Source: Microvirga sp. (lineage in GTDB: Bacteria > Pseudomonadota > Alphaproteobacteria > Rhizobiales > Beijerinckiaceae). From it: 52,307 nt of DNA. Positions 1 to 6,771 of this stretch are shown here, one piece after another. Each line of letters starts with the position of its first letter. Within the stretch, counting starts at the first letter, position 1. The position numbers and the translations under genes are program-made. Under the pieces are notes generated by a model. That model had not been told where the DNA came from and made no database searches. It worked only from the letters and a program-made list of their open reading frames with translations. Location: NCBI GenBank assembly GCA_029266525.1, contig JAQSWQ010000025.1, positions 1 to 52,307 of the forward strand, read 5' to 3'.

Positions 1-1
1 G

Positions 2-67
2 CCGCGCCGGCGCCCGGCCGCAGTGCCCGCCGCTACGGAGCCGCCGCTGCCCGCGCCGGCGGAGTGA
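2..67 (+). CDS. Possible C-terminal tail of a gene entering from the left edge
   Basis: One plus-strand frame is open from the window edge to a TGA at 65-67 and encodes a Pro/Ala-rich stretch ending in PLPAPAE. Such a composition is typical of a low-complexity C-terminal tail, but 21 codons of GC-rich DNA are weak evidence. It matters because the chromate transporter fragment on the opposite strand loses its family resemblance exactly where this tail begins. Confidence 0.25.
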   Translation, partial: PRRRPAAVPAATEPPLPAPAE

Positions 68-263
68 TTGACCCGAGATAGAAACGTCCTTCGGAGACCC
101 ACTTCTTCTCGTCGACGATGATCCGGTGCATCACCGCGATCTGGCCGGCCGGCCCACCGAAGCTCAAGAGCGAGACCCGCAGCCACACCCAGAAGGCCTC
201 GGAAAGAGAGACGCCGTGAGCGCTTTCTGCAGGTCTGTGAGAGCGCGGGAAAACCTGATCCAT
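33..263 (-). pseudogene. chrA: 5' remnant of chromate transporter chrA
   Basis: The ATG at 263 follows a GGAGG-type ribosome binding site. The first 60 or so residues match the N-terminus of ChrA (CHR family, chromate/sulfate efflux), including the segment FWVWLRVSLLSFGGPAGQIA and the following HRIIVDEKKWVSEGRF. After the Phe near position 85 the family resemblance stops, and an unrelated 15-residue tail ends at a TAG at 33-35. A complete ChrA has about 400 residues and ten or more membrane segments, so more than 80% is missing. It is the last gene of a minus-strand run (SOD-rhodanese, ocd-like, chrA); its start lies 12 bases inside the remains of the ocd-like gene, which suggests former translational coupling. 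Non-functional as it stands. Confidence 0.75.
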
Positions 264-274
264 GAAGCCTCCGG

Positions 275-1161
275 CTACGATAGGGCGCACGCGAGGCCAA
301 CGCGCCGATGTTGTGCGAGTTCATACGCGCGCGCGGCCGCAGCCACGTCCTGGATGCCGGTCCCGGTGCTGTCGAAGATGGTGATCTCGTCGGCGCTCCG
401 GCGCCCGGGCTTCTCACCCTTCACGAGACTACGGTTGCATTGGCCATGAGCTCGGGCTTGAGCTCGCTCTTGTCCGGATTGTCGGCGCCGATGGCGGCGA
501 CGAAGGTCCCTGGACGAACATGCTCGAGTCCGAGGAATGGCGCGCGGGCGGTCGTGCAGGTCACGATGGCCTCGCTGCCGCGGGTTGCCTCGCCGAGCTC
601 GTCGACCGCGTGAACAGCGATGCCCGTCTCCGTGGCCATGCGGCGGGCGAAGGCGCGTGCGGTCTCCGCATCGGCGTCCCAGGCGTAGACGGTCCGAAGG
701 TTCAGCACATGCCGCAGGGCCGTGAGCTGGATGCCGCCTTGCGCGCCGCAGCCGCATATGGTGGCTGTGGCCGCGTCTCCCCGCGCAAGATAGCGGGCCG
801 CGAGGGCGGTCGCGGCCCCGGTGCGCTGAAGCGTGATCTCCCCCGAGTCCAGCAAGGCCAAGGCGCGTCCGTCACTGGCGTCCGCAAGATAGATCGCGCC
901 CTGGATGGTCGGCAGCCTGTGGCGGGCCTTGTTCGATGGGAAGTTGCCGTTGATCTTCACCGCCACATAGCCGCTGCCGCGCAGCAGCCCGCCCGCCTTG
1001 ATGTGGAAGGTGCCGTCCTTCACCGGGATCTCGGTCGGGACCGGCGACTGACACCGACCGTCCGCGAGCAGTTGGAAAGCTTCCGCAACGGCTTCGACAT
1101 AGTCCTCGAAGCGCATGAGCGCCCGAAGATCGCCACGCGACAAAACGAGAATGTCGCTCAT
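275..1161 (-). pseudogene. Ornithine cyclodeaminase / mu-crystallin family gene, broken by internal deletion
   Basis: The frame from the ATG at 1161 gives 246 residues of a typical OCD/mu-crystallin protein (NAD(P)-binding, imine reductase or cyclodeaminase type), with AAIGADNPDKSEL near the end, and stops after MANATVVS at about 421. The missing C-terminus is found in another frame from about 420 to 275, starting LVKGEKPGRRSADEITIFDS and continuing through the conserved TGTGIQDVAAA. Compared with the family (about 320-330 residues), roughly 30-35 codons between the two parts are absent and the frame is lost, so this is a deletion of about 100 nt, not a point frameshift. Start is 3 bases after the SOD-rhodanese stop, so it sits in one operon with that gene and chrA. 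Substrate unknown. Confidence 0.85.
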
Positions 1162-1164
1162 GGC

Positions 1165-2199
1165 TCAGGTTCCGGCAGCGCCCGTCGGCGCGGGGCTCTC
1201 TGGCGCGCCGCCGGTCGACGAAGCGGAATCGAACAGCCGCGTGGTGCCCTTGGCCGCCTTCCAGGCGAAGTGCCCCCCGGCCATGTAGCGGGCATCGAAA
1301 CCGGCCTTGCGCAATGTCGCGGCGGTCTCGCAGCCGATGTGGAAGCCGTAGACGCAGAACGTCACGACCGGCGTGCTCTTCGAGAGCTCGCCGACCCACT
1401 CGTCGACGCGTTCGGGATCGCGCCAGACCGCTCCCTCCATGATCTCCTGCGCCCGGCTGCTGTAATGCCGGGGGCGCGTGTCGATAATCTGGACAGGCGT
1501 GCCGGAGGCGAGCATCGCCTTAACCTCATCGACGGTCACCGCGGGCAGGTCCGCGAACTGCTTCTGCTCGAGCGGCTTCGGCGGCGCGACCTTGGTCGCG
1601 TCCTCATACCGGGCCAGCACGGCGCTCCAGTCGATGTTGCGCATGAAGGCCGCGACGTAGGCGGTCGCGTTGGCGCCGAACTCAAGGTGATAGGCGTGCT
1701 CGTACATGTCGAGTGCGAGAATCGGGATCCCGCCCGCGACAGCTTGAGTGTGATCCGGTCCCGCATGGTTGACGAGGCGGCGGTCGCGCGGGACGTAGCT
1801 CAGCAGCACCCATCCGGAGCCGCCGGCCAGATCGCCCGCGAGGGCGACGAATTCCCGGCGCCAGCGATCGACCGAGCCGAAATCCTGCGTCATCACCGCG
1901 GCCATGGACTCCGGGACGGCTCTGCCGTCGCCGCCGAGGCTTGCGAAGTACAGCTCGTGCAGCAGCGTCGAGTTAAGCGCGGCGATCTCGTCGCGCTTGA
2001 GACGGCTAATTACGTCGGGCGGGGTGGCGGCCGGGTCGAGCGCCGCCAGCTCTTCGGCCAGCGCGTTCAAGCGTGCGACCGCGCCGCCATAGTTGTGCTC
2101 GTAATGGCTCTCGATCAGGCGCGGCGAGATGCCGTTGAGAGTCCAGGGGCGGCAGAAAAGCGGGGCGACGGCGGAGCGCCGGGAGACGAGAGCGGGCAT
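1165..2199 (-). CDS. Fe/Mn superoxide dismutase fused to a rhodanese domain
   Basis: 344 residues in two domains. Residues about 15-195 are an Fe/Mn superoxide dismutase: the four metal ligands appear as His32 (SHYEHNY), His81 (LLHELYF), Asp164 and His168 (ALDMYEHAYH). Residues about 215-320 are a rhodanese domain with the Asp of IIDTRP and a candidate catalytic Cys282 in VTFCVYGFHIG; Cys290 lies close by. The last 20 residues are a Pro/Ala/Gly tail. No signal peptide is obvious, so a cytoplasmic site is likely. SODs called ChrC occur in chromate resistance operons, and the next genes here include a chrA remnant, so a role in handling superoxide and thiol damage during chromate stress is a reasonable inference. 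Intact, unlike its two operon partners. Confidence 0.88.
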   Translation of the reverse strand: MPALVSRRSAVAPLFCRPWTLNGISPRLIESHYEHNYGGAVARLNALAEELAALDPAATPPDVISRLKRDEIAALNSTLLHELYFASLGGDGRAVPESMAAVMTQDFGSVDRWRREFVALAGDLAGGSGWVLLSYVPRDRRLVNHAGPDHTQAVAGGIPILALDMYEHAYHLEFGANATAYVAAFMRNIDWSAVLARYEDATKVAPPKPLEQKQFADLPAVTVDEVKAMLASGTPVQIIDTRPRHYSSRAQEIMEGAVWRDPERVDEWVGELSKSTPVVTFCVYGFHIGCETAATLRKAGFDARYMAGGHFAWKAAKGTTRLFDSASSTGGAPESPAPTGAAGT

Positions 2200-2499
2200 G
2201 CGCGTGCGTCCTTGCAGGAGAGCTGGACGCGATGCTTCGGCATGTCGCCTCGTGGGGGGATCGCAGCCCCCAGGACGTTCCGTATAGCGCAGCGAAGGTC
2301 GACCTTGTCAAGCTGCGCAGACGGCGGGTGCTGTCCTAATTGGACCACGTCCGAGCTTCGCGGTCCGCCGGCCTCATATGAGATCGGCCGTGGCGCGAGT
2401 GGTCCCCGGATCGAAATGGGTGGTGATGCCGCAGCATCGGAGGTGCCGCTAGTCAGCGCCATTGTGCTCCTCCGGGTGCTCCGAATACTGTAAGCGGCG
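2200..2499. other. Intergenic region with no gene seen
   Basis: Divergent spacer between the SOD-rhodanese gene (minus) and the small membrane protein (plus). Open frames here lack family resemblance. Both promoters should lie here but I could not pick out convincing -35/-10 boxes. Confidence 0.5.
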
Positions 2500-2766
2500 A
2501 TGCCGAACACGTTGTCATTTGCTCTCCGCGCCGTGGTCGTGCTGGTCGCCGCGCTCGAGGCAGGGGCTATAGCCCTGTTTGTAGCCTTTGCGTTCTCGGG
2601 TGATACCTGGGGTATTGCTCGAGCCATGGCGCTGCTTCTCGCCTTGCCTTTCGCGGCGCTCACCATTCCGGCTCTGGTCCTGATACAAACGGGACGACCG
2701 CGTGCTGCCGCGTGGCTGGCGGCCTTCTCGCTCGCGGTGACGTGCCTTTCGTGGTTGCTAGCATAG
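2500..2766 (+). CDS. Small hydrophobic membrane protein, unknown
   Basis: 88 residues with three hydrophobic stretches (about residues 8-32, 42-62 and 68-87), separated by short polar turns such as SGDTWG and QTGRPR. The periodic placement of charged residues and the compact length look like a real small inner-membrane protein rather than chance. The ATG at 2500 has only a weak ribosome binding site, so the start is uncertain. I recognise no family. It is isolated: divergent from the SOD-rhodanese gene and followed by more than 300 bases without a gene. Confidence 0.6.
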   Translation: MPNTLSFALRAVVVLVAALEAGAIALFVAFAFSGDTWGIARAMALLLALPFAALTIPALVLIQTGRPRAAAWLAAFSLAVTCLSWLLA

Positions 2767-2926
2767 AATTCCGCGACAGCTCGGCAGGCTCTGCCACGGG
2801 TCGGGGCTGACCTTCGTCGCTCGGATGTTGCGCATAGGCTCGCGCTCGGCTCGCAGGCAGCATTGCAAAGGGAGCGTAGCGTCACGTTAGGTGTGTTTCA
2901 GGTCCCCTCCCTCCGGCCAGGGCTAC

Positions 2927-2964
2927 CTATACGCTCCCTGCCGGATAGCAGGCTGAGTGTATAG
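2927..2964. other. Nested inverted repeat in a gene-free stretch
   Basis: Outer arms CTATACGCT (2927-2935) and AGTGTATAG (2956-2964) pair with one mismatch; inner arms CCTGC (2937-2941) and GCAGG (2948-2952) pair perfectly around a six-base loop. It lies in a 337-base stretch (2767-3103) in which I see no gene, only this hairpin and the terminator at 3049-3072. No T-run follows on either strand, so it is not a standard terminator. Confidence 0.5.
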
Positions 2965-3048
2965 ATAGCTAAATCTTTGTCCCGGCTTGGTTCTTGGGCG
3001 CGTGCTTGTTCGTACCGCCCACGCAAGGGGAGAGGCGAAAACGGAAGA

Positions 3049-3072
3049 CGGCCGGGCGTTTCCGCCCGGCCG
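3049..3072 (-). terminator. Rho-independent terminator of the Sel1-like gene
   Basis: A perfect 10-bp GC stem (CGGCCGGGCG / CGCCCGGCCG) closes a TTTC loop. Read on the minus strand it is followed within a few bases by GTTTTC. It lies 31 bases past the stop codon of the minus-strand gene at 3104. Confidence 0.75.
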
Positions 3073-3103
3073 CTTTCCCGAAGCCCCCGATTTTGTTGTT
3101 TCT

Positions 3104-3388
3104 TTAGTGCCGCGTCAGGAAGAGCCGCGCCTCGCGCTGGGCGGCCGCGATCTCCTCCTGCGACATCTCCTGCGCCATCTCGGCCCGCATCGGCGCGGCG
3201 GCGCGATAGCCCTGCGCCACCGCGACGTTGAACCATTTATGCGCGGTCACCCGATCGACCGGCACGGCGCGGCCCGCCGCATACATCAGGCCCAGCTCGT
3301 AGAAGGCCTCGCCGGTCTCTGCCGGCCCGGCCCCGACCTCCCCCTGCCCCAGTTCCACACGCATCAGCCTTACCCCGTCGATTTTCAT
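3104..3388 (-). CDS. Sel1-like repeat protein, small
   Basis: 94 residues from the ATG at 3388; an upstream ATG at 3481 would add 31 residues that do not look conserved. The centre reads EAFYELGLMYAAGRAVPVDR followed by VTAHKWFNVAVAQGY, one complete Sel1-like (TPR-related) repeat with the usual spacing, then an Ala/Glu/Met-rich helix MRAEMAQEMSQEEIAAAQR. Sel1 repeats are protein-binding helical hairpins. With one repeat and no enzyme domain this is probably an adaptor or structural protein. Such short single-repeat Sel1 proteins occur in Rhizobiales. Its terminator lies just downstream. Partner unknown. Confidence 0.8.
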   Translation of the reverse strand: MKIDGVRLMRVELGQGEVGAGPAETGEAFYELGLMYAAGRAVPVDRVTAHKWFNVAVAQGYRAAAPMRAEMAQEMSQEEIAAAQREARLFLTRH

Positions 3389-3627
3389 TTTCCGCCGCAG
3401 GTCGTTGCCCGCGATCACGGGGGGAGAGTGCCGCGGCAGCTTCAAAAAACCCGCTAAAACTTGAGGTGAATCCGGCGGCAAGGAAGGTTATCGGCGGTCA
3501 AGCTGAATCGAAGCTTGCACCATTCGCGCAAACACGCACTTCGGGGGGCCGCTTGGGGGCTCTTGCGGAGGCGGCCGCTTTTCGCGAGGCTGATCGCAAC
3601 AAGAGACGAGCGCGAGGAGGCGATGCG

Positions 3628-4041
3628 ATGAGGATGCGAGCGGCGCTGCTGGGCCTCGTCTTCGCGGCGGCGATCGCGGCGCCCGCCGCGGCGCAGCGGC
3701 TCAGCCCGGCCGGCACCTGGCTCAGCCAGTCGGGCGAGACGCGCGTGCGCATCGCGCCCTGCGGCGGTCAGCTCTGCGGCACCATCACCTGGGTGAAGAG
3801 CGCCGGCAAGGACGTCCACAACCCCGATCCCGCCCAGCGCGGCCGCGACCTCGTCGGCCTGCGCATGATCGCGATGAGCCCGGCCGGCGCCGACCAGTGG
3901 CGCGGCACGCTCTACAACTACACCAACGGCCAGACCTACAACGGCACCATGAAGATGACCGGCCAGAACACCATGGAGCTCGCGGGCTGCGTCGCCGGCG
4001 GGCTGTTCTGCCGCGCGCAGACCTGGACGCGGGCCCAGTAG
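3628..4041 (+). CDS. Secreted DUF2147 protein
   Basis: 137 residues from the ATG at 3628, which follows a strong GAGGAGG site at about 3612-3619. Residues 1-22 form a Sec signal peptide (basic MRMR, hydrophobic core, AAPAAAQ cleavage region). The mature part is a DUF2147 domain: the opening PAGTWLSQSGETRVRI, CGGQLCGTITWV, GTLYNYTNGQTYNG and the closing ELAGCVAGGLFCRAQTWTR are characteristic. Four cysteines could form two periplasmic disulfides. DUF2147 proteins are small beta-rich periplasmic proteins without an assigned reaction. Monocistronic; a dispersed repeat follows the stop codon. Confidence 0.88.
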   Translation: MRMRAALLGLVFAAAIAAPAAAQRLSPAGTWLSQSGETRVRIAPCGGQLCGTITWVKSAGKDVHNPDPAQRGRDLVGLRMIAMSPAGADQWRGTLYNYTNGQTYNGTMKMTGQNTMELAGCVAGGLFCRAQTWTRAQ

Positions 4042-4050
4042 AGCGCCGCG

Positions 4051-4153
4051 CTAGAGCGGATGACTTCGCTTCGAGTCGCCATCCCGCTCTACCTCATTGT
4101 GTGAGCATGATCTTATCCGAAAACCGGTTCCCACTTTTCGGGATCATGCGCTA
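4051..4153. repeat. Dispersed palindromic intergenic repeat, copy A
   Basis: About 103 bases, closely matching 25216-25319. The right half is a long imperfect palindrome: GCATGATC pairs with GATCATGC, and inside them CCGAAAA pairs with TTTTCGG around ACCGGTTCCCAC. The left half (CTAGAGCGGATGACTTCG...) is more divergent between copies. It fills the gap between the DUF2147 gene and the GST gene, and its last three bases form the GST stop codon. Elements with this core are widely scattered in Rhizobiales genomes and resemble the intergenic mosaic elements described there; the exact family name is my inference. Confidence 0.85.
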
Positions 4154-4861
4154 GCGCCGGGCGCGCTGGCCGAACAGCACGGCGTGCACGGCGGGATCGT
4201 GGATGTCGTTGGTGCGCCGGTCCTGCGCGTTGACCGCGATGCCGCGCTCGACCGCGGGGCGCGCCAGCACCGCCTCGAGCCAGCGCTTGACGTGCGGGAA
4301 CTCCTCGATGTTCTGGCCTTGGCGCTCCCACAGCTTCGCCCAGCCGACGGTGGCGATGTCGGCGATCGAGTACTCGCCGGCGAGATATTCGCTTCCGGCA
4401 AGGCGCGCGTTCATGACGCCGTAGAGGCGGTTCGCCTCGTTGGTGTAGCGGTCGACGGCGTAGGCGATCCTCTCCTTGGCGTAGATGCGGAAATGATGGG
4501 CCTGGCCGAGCATCGGCCCGAAGCCGCCCGTCTGCCAGAACAGCCACTCCTCGACGGCGACGCGGGCACGCTCGTCGGACGGATAGAACTTGCCGGTCTT
4601 GCGCCCGAGATATTGCAGGATCGCGCCCGACTCGAAGACCGAGATCGGCTTGCCCCCCGGGCCGTCCGGGTCGACGATCGCCGGGATGCGGTTGTTCGGC
4701 GAGATCTTCAGGAAGTCGGGCCTGAACTGCTCGCCCTTGCCGATGTTGACCGGGTGCACGGCGTAGGCGAGGCCGCACTCCTCGAGCATGATCGAGACCT
4801 TCCAGCCGTTCGGCGTCGGCCAGTAGTAGAGGTCGATCGCTGGTCCCTTCGCCTCGGCCAT
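4151..4861 (-). CDS. Glutathione S-transferase family protein (YfcG/YghU-like)
   Basis: 236 residues. Residues 9-90 form the thioredoxin-like GST N-domain: IDLYYWPTPNGWKVSIMLEE, then ISPNNRIPAIVDPDGPGG with the cis-Pro of NRIPAI, and the glutathione-contacting VFESGAILQYLG. The remainder is the all-helical C-domain with the N-capping motif SIADIATVGW. The TPNGWKVS signature near the N-terminus is that of the YfcG/YghU (nu-class) enzymes, which act as glutathione-dependent disulfide reductases or peroxidases rather than classical conjugators; that assignment is inferred from the motif. Cytosolic. It stands alone; its stop codon is contributed by the adjacent dispersed repeat. Confidence 0.9.
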   Translation of the reverse strand: MAEAKGPAIDLYYWPTPNGWKVSIMLEECGLAYAVHPVNIGKGEQFRPDFLKISPNNRIPAIVDPDGPGGKPISVFESGAILQYLGRKTGKFYPSDERARVAVEEWLFWQTGGFGPMLGQAHHFRIYAKERIAYAVDRYTNEANRLYGVMNARLAGSEYLAGEYSIADIATVGWAKLWERQGQNIEEFPHVKRWLEAVLARPAVERGIAVNAQDRRTNDIHDPAVHAVLFGQRARR

Positions 4862-5056
4862 GGCTCGAGCTCCCGTCGCGTGGCCGCAGGTTTAGGCGAA
4901 AACAGCGGCCCTGCCCATCGCGCATCCGCGCATGCGGCCTCGGCGGAAAGGATGAGGCGGGGCCTCTTGCGCCGCGGGCGTTTTCGCGCGGGAATACAAC
5001 CCGCGAGCGCCAGGACGCGCTCCGCAGGTTGTCACATCCGTCATGGGGGTGCTTTG

Positions 5057-5389
5057 ATGAAGAAGACTTTGTTCGCCGGCGCCGCGTTGCTCGCGTTCAC
5101 GCTCGCCGCGCCGGGGCTCGCCGAGACCGCGGCCCGCCATGACGGCGCGATCGTGCTGGCACAGGCCGCGCCCGCGGCCGAGGAGCCGGCGAAGACCCGC
5201 CGCTCGAAGAAGAAGAAGGAAGCTGCCTCGAAGCGCGAGCCGACCGCGAGCCAGATGGCCGCCCGCGAGCGCCAGCGCAAATGCGCCGCCGAGTGGAAGG
5301 AGGCGAAGGCGGCCGGCAAGACCGGCGGGCTCAAATGGCCGAAATACTGGAGCCAGTGCAACGCCCGCCTCAAGGGCAACAGCGCTTAA
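5057..5389 (+). CDS. Small secreted basic protein with PsiF-like C-terminus
   Basis: 110 residues from the ATG at 5057, with GGGGGTG a few bases upstream. Residues 1-22 are a signal peptide (MKK, hydrophobic core, PGLAETA). A Lys-rich stretch (RRSKKKKEAASKR) precedes the C-terminal motif QRKCAAEWKEAKAAG and then WPKYWSQCNARL, with two cysteines spaced like the PsiF repeat of phosphate-starvation proteins. PsiF function is unknown; the match is by pattern, not by search. Probably periplasmic. No operon partner is evident: the next gene starts 121 bases later with its own signal peptide. Confidence 0.75.
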   Translation: MKKTLFAGAALLAFTLAAPGLAETAARHDGAIVLAQAAPAAEEPAKTRRSKKKKEAASKREPTASQMAARERQRKCAAEWKEAKAAGKTGGLKWPKYWSQCNARLKGNSA

Positions 5390-5510
5390 GAGAGCACTCG
5401 GGCGGCCGGTTTTCGCTGCAATTCGATCGATCGGCTCAACCGGTTCTCATGCCTTTCCGCCTTATGGTCCCCTCGATCGCGGCCCGCGCCGCTCGTCGAG
5501 GGGATCGTCC

Positions 5511-5744
5511 ATGCGCCTTGCCATCGCCCTTCTCGCGCTTCCGCTCCTTGCCGGCGCCGCCGGCGCGCAGGACCGGAGCGTCAACGCTTCCTCCTTCAAC
5601 AATCTTTCCGCCGCCGACGCCGGCCGCCTCAACCAGGCGGTCCAGAGCGACCCCAAGGCCCGCGAGGCCCTCGACAAGGTCGAGAAGAGCCTCACCGACG
5701 CCGGCCACCGCTCAGGCCAGCTTCTCGAGAAGACCCGCCCTTAA
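5511..5744 (+). CDS. Small secreted protein, unknown
   Basis: 77 residues. The ATG at 5511 starts a clear signal peptide (MRLAIALLALPLLAGAAGAQ), leaving a mature peptide of about 57 residues that is polar and helix-prone: ADAGRLNQAVQSDPKAREAL followed by DKVEKSLTDAG. No cysteine and no recognised domain. A good terminator follows at 5775, so this is probably a single-gene transcript. I recognise no family. Confidence 0.65.
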   Translation: MRLAIALLALPLLAGAAGAQDRSVNASSFNNLSAADAGRLNQAVQSDPKAREALDKVEKSLTDAGHRSGQLLEKTRP

Positions 5745-5774
5745 ACCCGAACCAGGTTTTCGCTGCAGACTTGA

Positions 5775-5802
5775 AGGGGCGGCCCGCGCCGCCCCTCTTT
5801 TC
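5775..5802 (+). terminator. Rho-independent terminator
   Basis: A 9-bp perfect stem (AGGGGCGGC / GCCGCCCCT) closes a CCGC loop and is followed by CTTTTCG on the plus strand, 30 bases after the stop of the small secreted protein. Confidence 0.8.
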
Positions 5803-5857
5803 GCGTGCGCCGCCTTGGCTTACGTCGTTCGATGAGCGGCGGGCGGGAGTGAGGGCA

Positions 5858-6274
5858 ATGGCGGCGATCGCGCGCGAAAAGCGGACCCTGCAGCAGGTCG
5901 TGGCGGTCCTCGCCGCGGTGCCGGTGATCGCGGGGCTGTCCGGTGTGATGTTCGGCCACGGCATCACCGGCGACCAGAACCCGAGCGTCTCGGCCGACTC
6001 GCATTTCCGCTTCCTTTCCGGGCTCCTCCTCGGGATCGGCCTGTGCTTCTGGTCGACGGTGCCGTCGATCGAGGAGAAGACGAGCTTCTTCCGCTTCCTG
6101 ACCCTCATCGTCGTGCTCGGCGGCCTCGCCAGGCTCCTGGGCTTGTGGATCACCGGCATCCCGTCGCTGTTCATGCTGATCGCGCTGTTCCTCGAGCTCG
6201 TCGCGACGCCGGCGCTGTGCTTCTGGCAGGGGCGCGTCGCGAACCGCTACGCCGATCAGGTCGGCGTCGCCTGA
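5858..6274 (+). CDS. DUF4345-like membrane protein
   Basis: 138 residues from the ATG at 5858, preceded by GGGAGTGAGGG. Four hydrophobic segments are visible at about residues 13-33, 46-64, 76-98 and 102-123. Between the first two lies the polar loop HGITGDQNPSVSADSHFRFL, with the HFRFLSGLLLGIGL pattern typical of DUF4345 integral membrane proteins. Function unknown. Its 3' end overlaps the 3' end of the convergent GNAT gene by 19 bases. Confidence 0.8.
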   Translation: MAAIAREKRTLQQVVAVLAAVPVIAGLSGVMFGHGITGDQNPSVSADSHFRFLSGLLLGIGLCFWSTVPSIEEKTSFFRFLTLIVVLGGLARLLGLWITGIPSLFMLIALFLELVATPALCFWQGRVANRYADQVGVA

Positions 6275-6771
6275 AGCCGCTTCTCGAAGCGGTACTCGAC
6301 CGAGTTCGAAACGTCCCCGAGCGCGCGCGTGCCCTCGGCGCGCCTGTAGCCAAGGCGCTCGTAAAGGCGGTGCGCGGTCGAGAAGCGGGTGTCGGACCAG
6401 AAGAACATCCGCTCCGAGCTCCGATCCCGCGCATGCGCCTCGGCGAGCCGGATCAGCCGCTCGCCAAGCCCGCGCCGGCGCAGGTCCGGGCGCACGTAGA
6501 GCCGGTGCAGCTCCCCTGCCCCGCCGCTCGGGTAATCGACGCCGATGCAGGCGCAGACCCGCCCGCGCGCGTCCTCGGCGACCCAGAACGCGCCGCCGTT
6601 GTCCGCGAATGAGCGGCCGGGCGTGCGCAGGTCGGTCAGATCCTCGTGCGGGTCGACATAGCAGCCGGGGTACTCGGCAAAGCACAGCGCGAGGAGGCCG
6701 AACAGGTCCTGGGCGTCGTCGTCGCGGGCGCGGCGTATCGCGAAAGGCGCCGCGCCCTCACTTGGGCTCAC
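6256..6771 (-). CDS. GNAT family N-acetyltransferase
   Basis: 171 residues from a GTG at 6771 that overlaps the upstream dehydrogenase stop codon (GTGA), implying translational coupling. The GNAT fold is visible: IRRARDDDAQDLFGLLALCF as strand 1 and helix 1, then FWVAEDARGRVCACIGV as the beta strands, ELHRLYVRPDLRRRGLGERL as motif A with the acetyl-CoA pyrophosphate loop RRRGLG, and the C-terminal YERLGYRRAEGTR. These enzymes transfer an acetyl group to an amine. The substrate cannot be read, but the pairing with a zinc alcohol dehydrogenase suggests small-molecule metabolism. Confidence 0.88.
   Translation of the reverse strand: MSPSEGAAPFAIRRARDDDAQDLFGLLALCFAEYPGCYVDPHEDLTDLRTPGRSFADNGGAFWVAEDARGRVCACIGVDYPSGGAGELHRLYVRPDLRRRGLGERLIRLAEAHARDRSSERMFFWSDTRFSTAHRLYERLGYRRAEGTRALGDVSNSVEYRFEKRLQATPT

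Noticed and set aside
520-2493. A 657-codon plus-strand frame opposite the ocd-like and SOD-rhodanese genes
   Set aside because: Composition is that of antisense GC-rich DNA (Arg/Gly/Ala) and it resembles no protein, whereas the sense strand carries recognisable enzymes.
2115-2885. A 256-codon minus-strand frame over the spacer and the small membrane gene
   Set aside because: Low-complexity Ser/Ala/Arg content; the overlapping plus-strand frame has convincing membrane helices instead.
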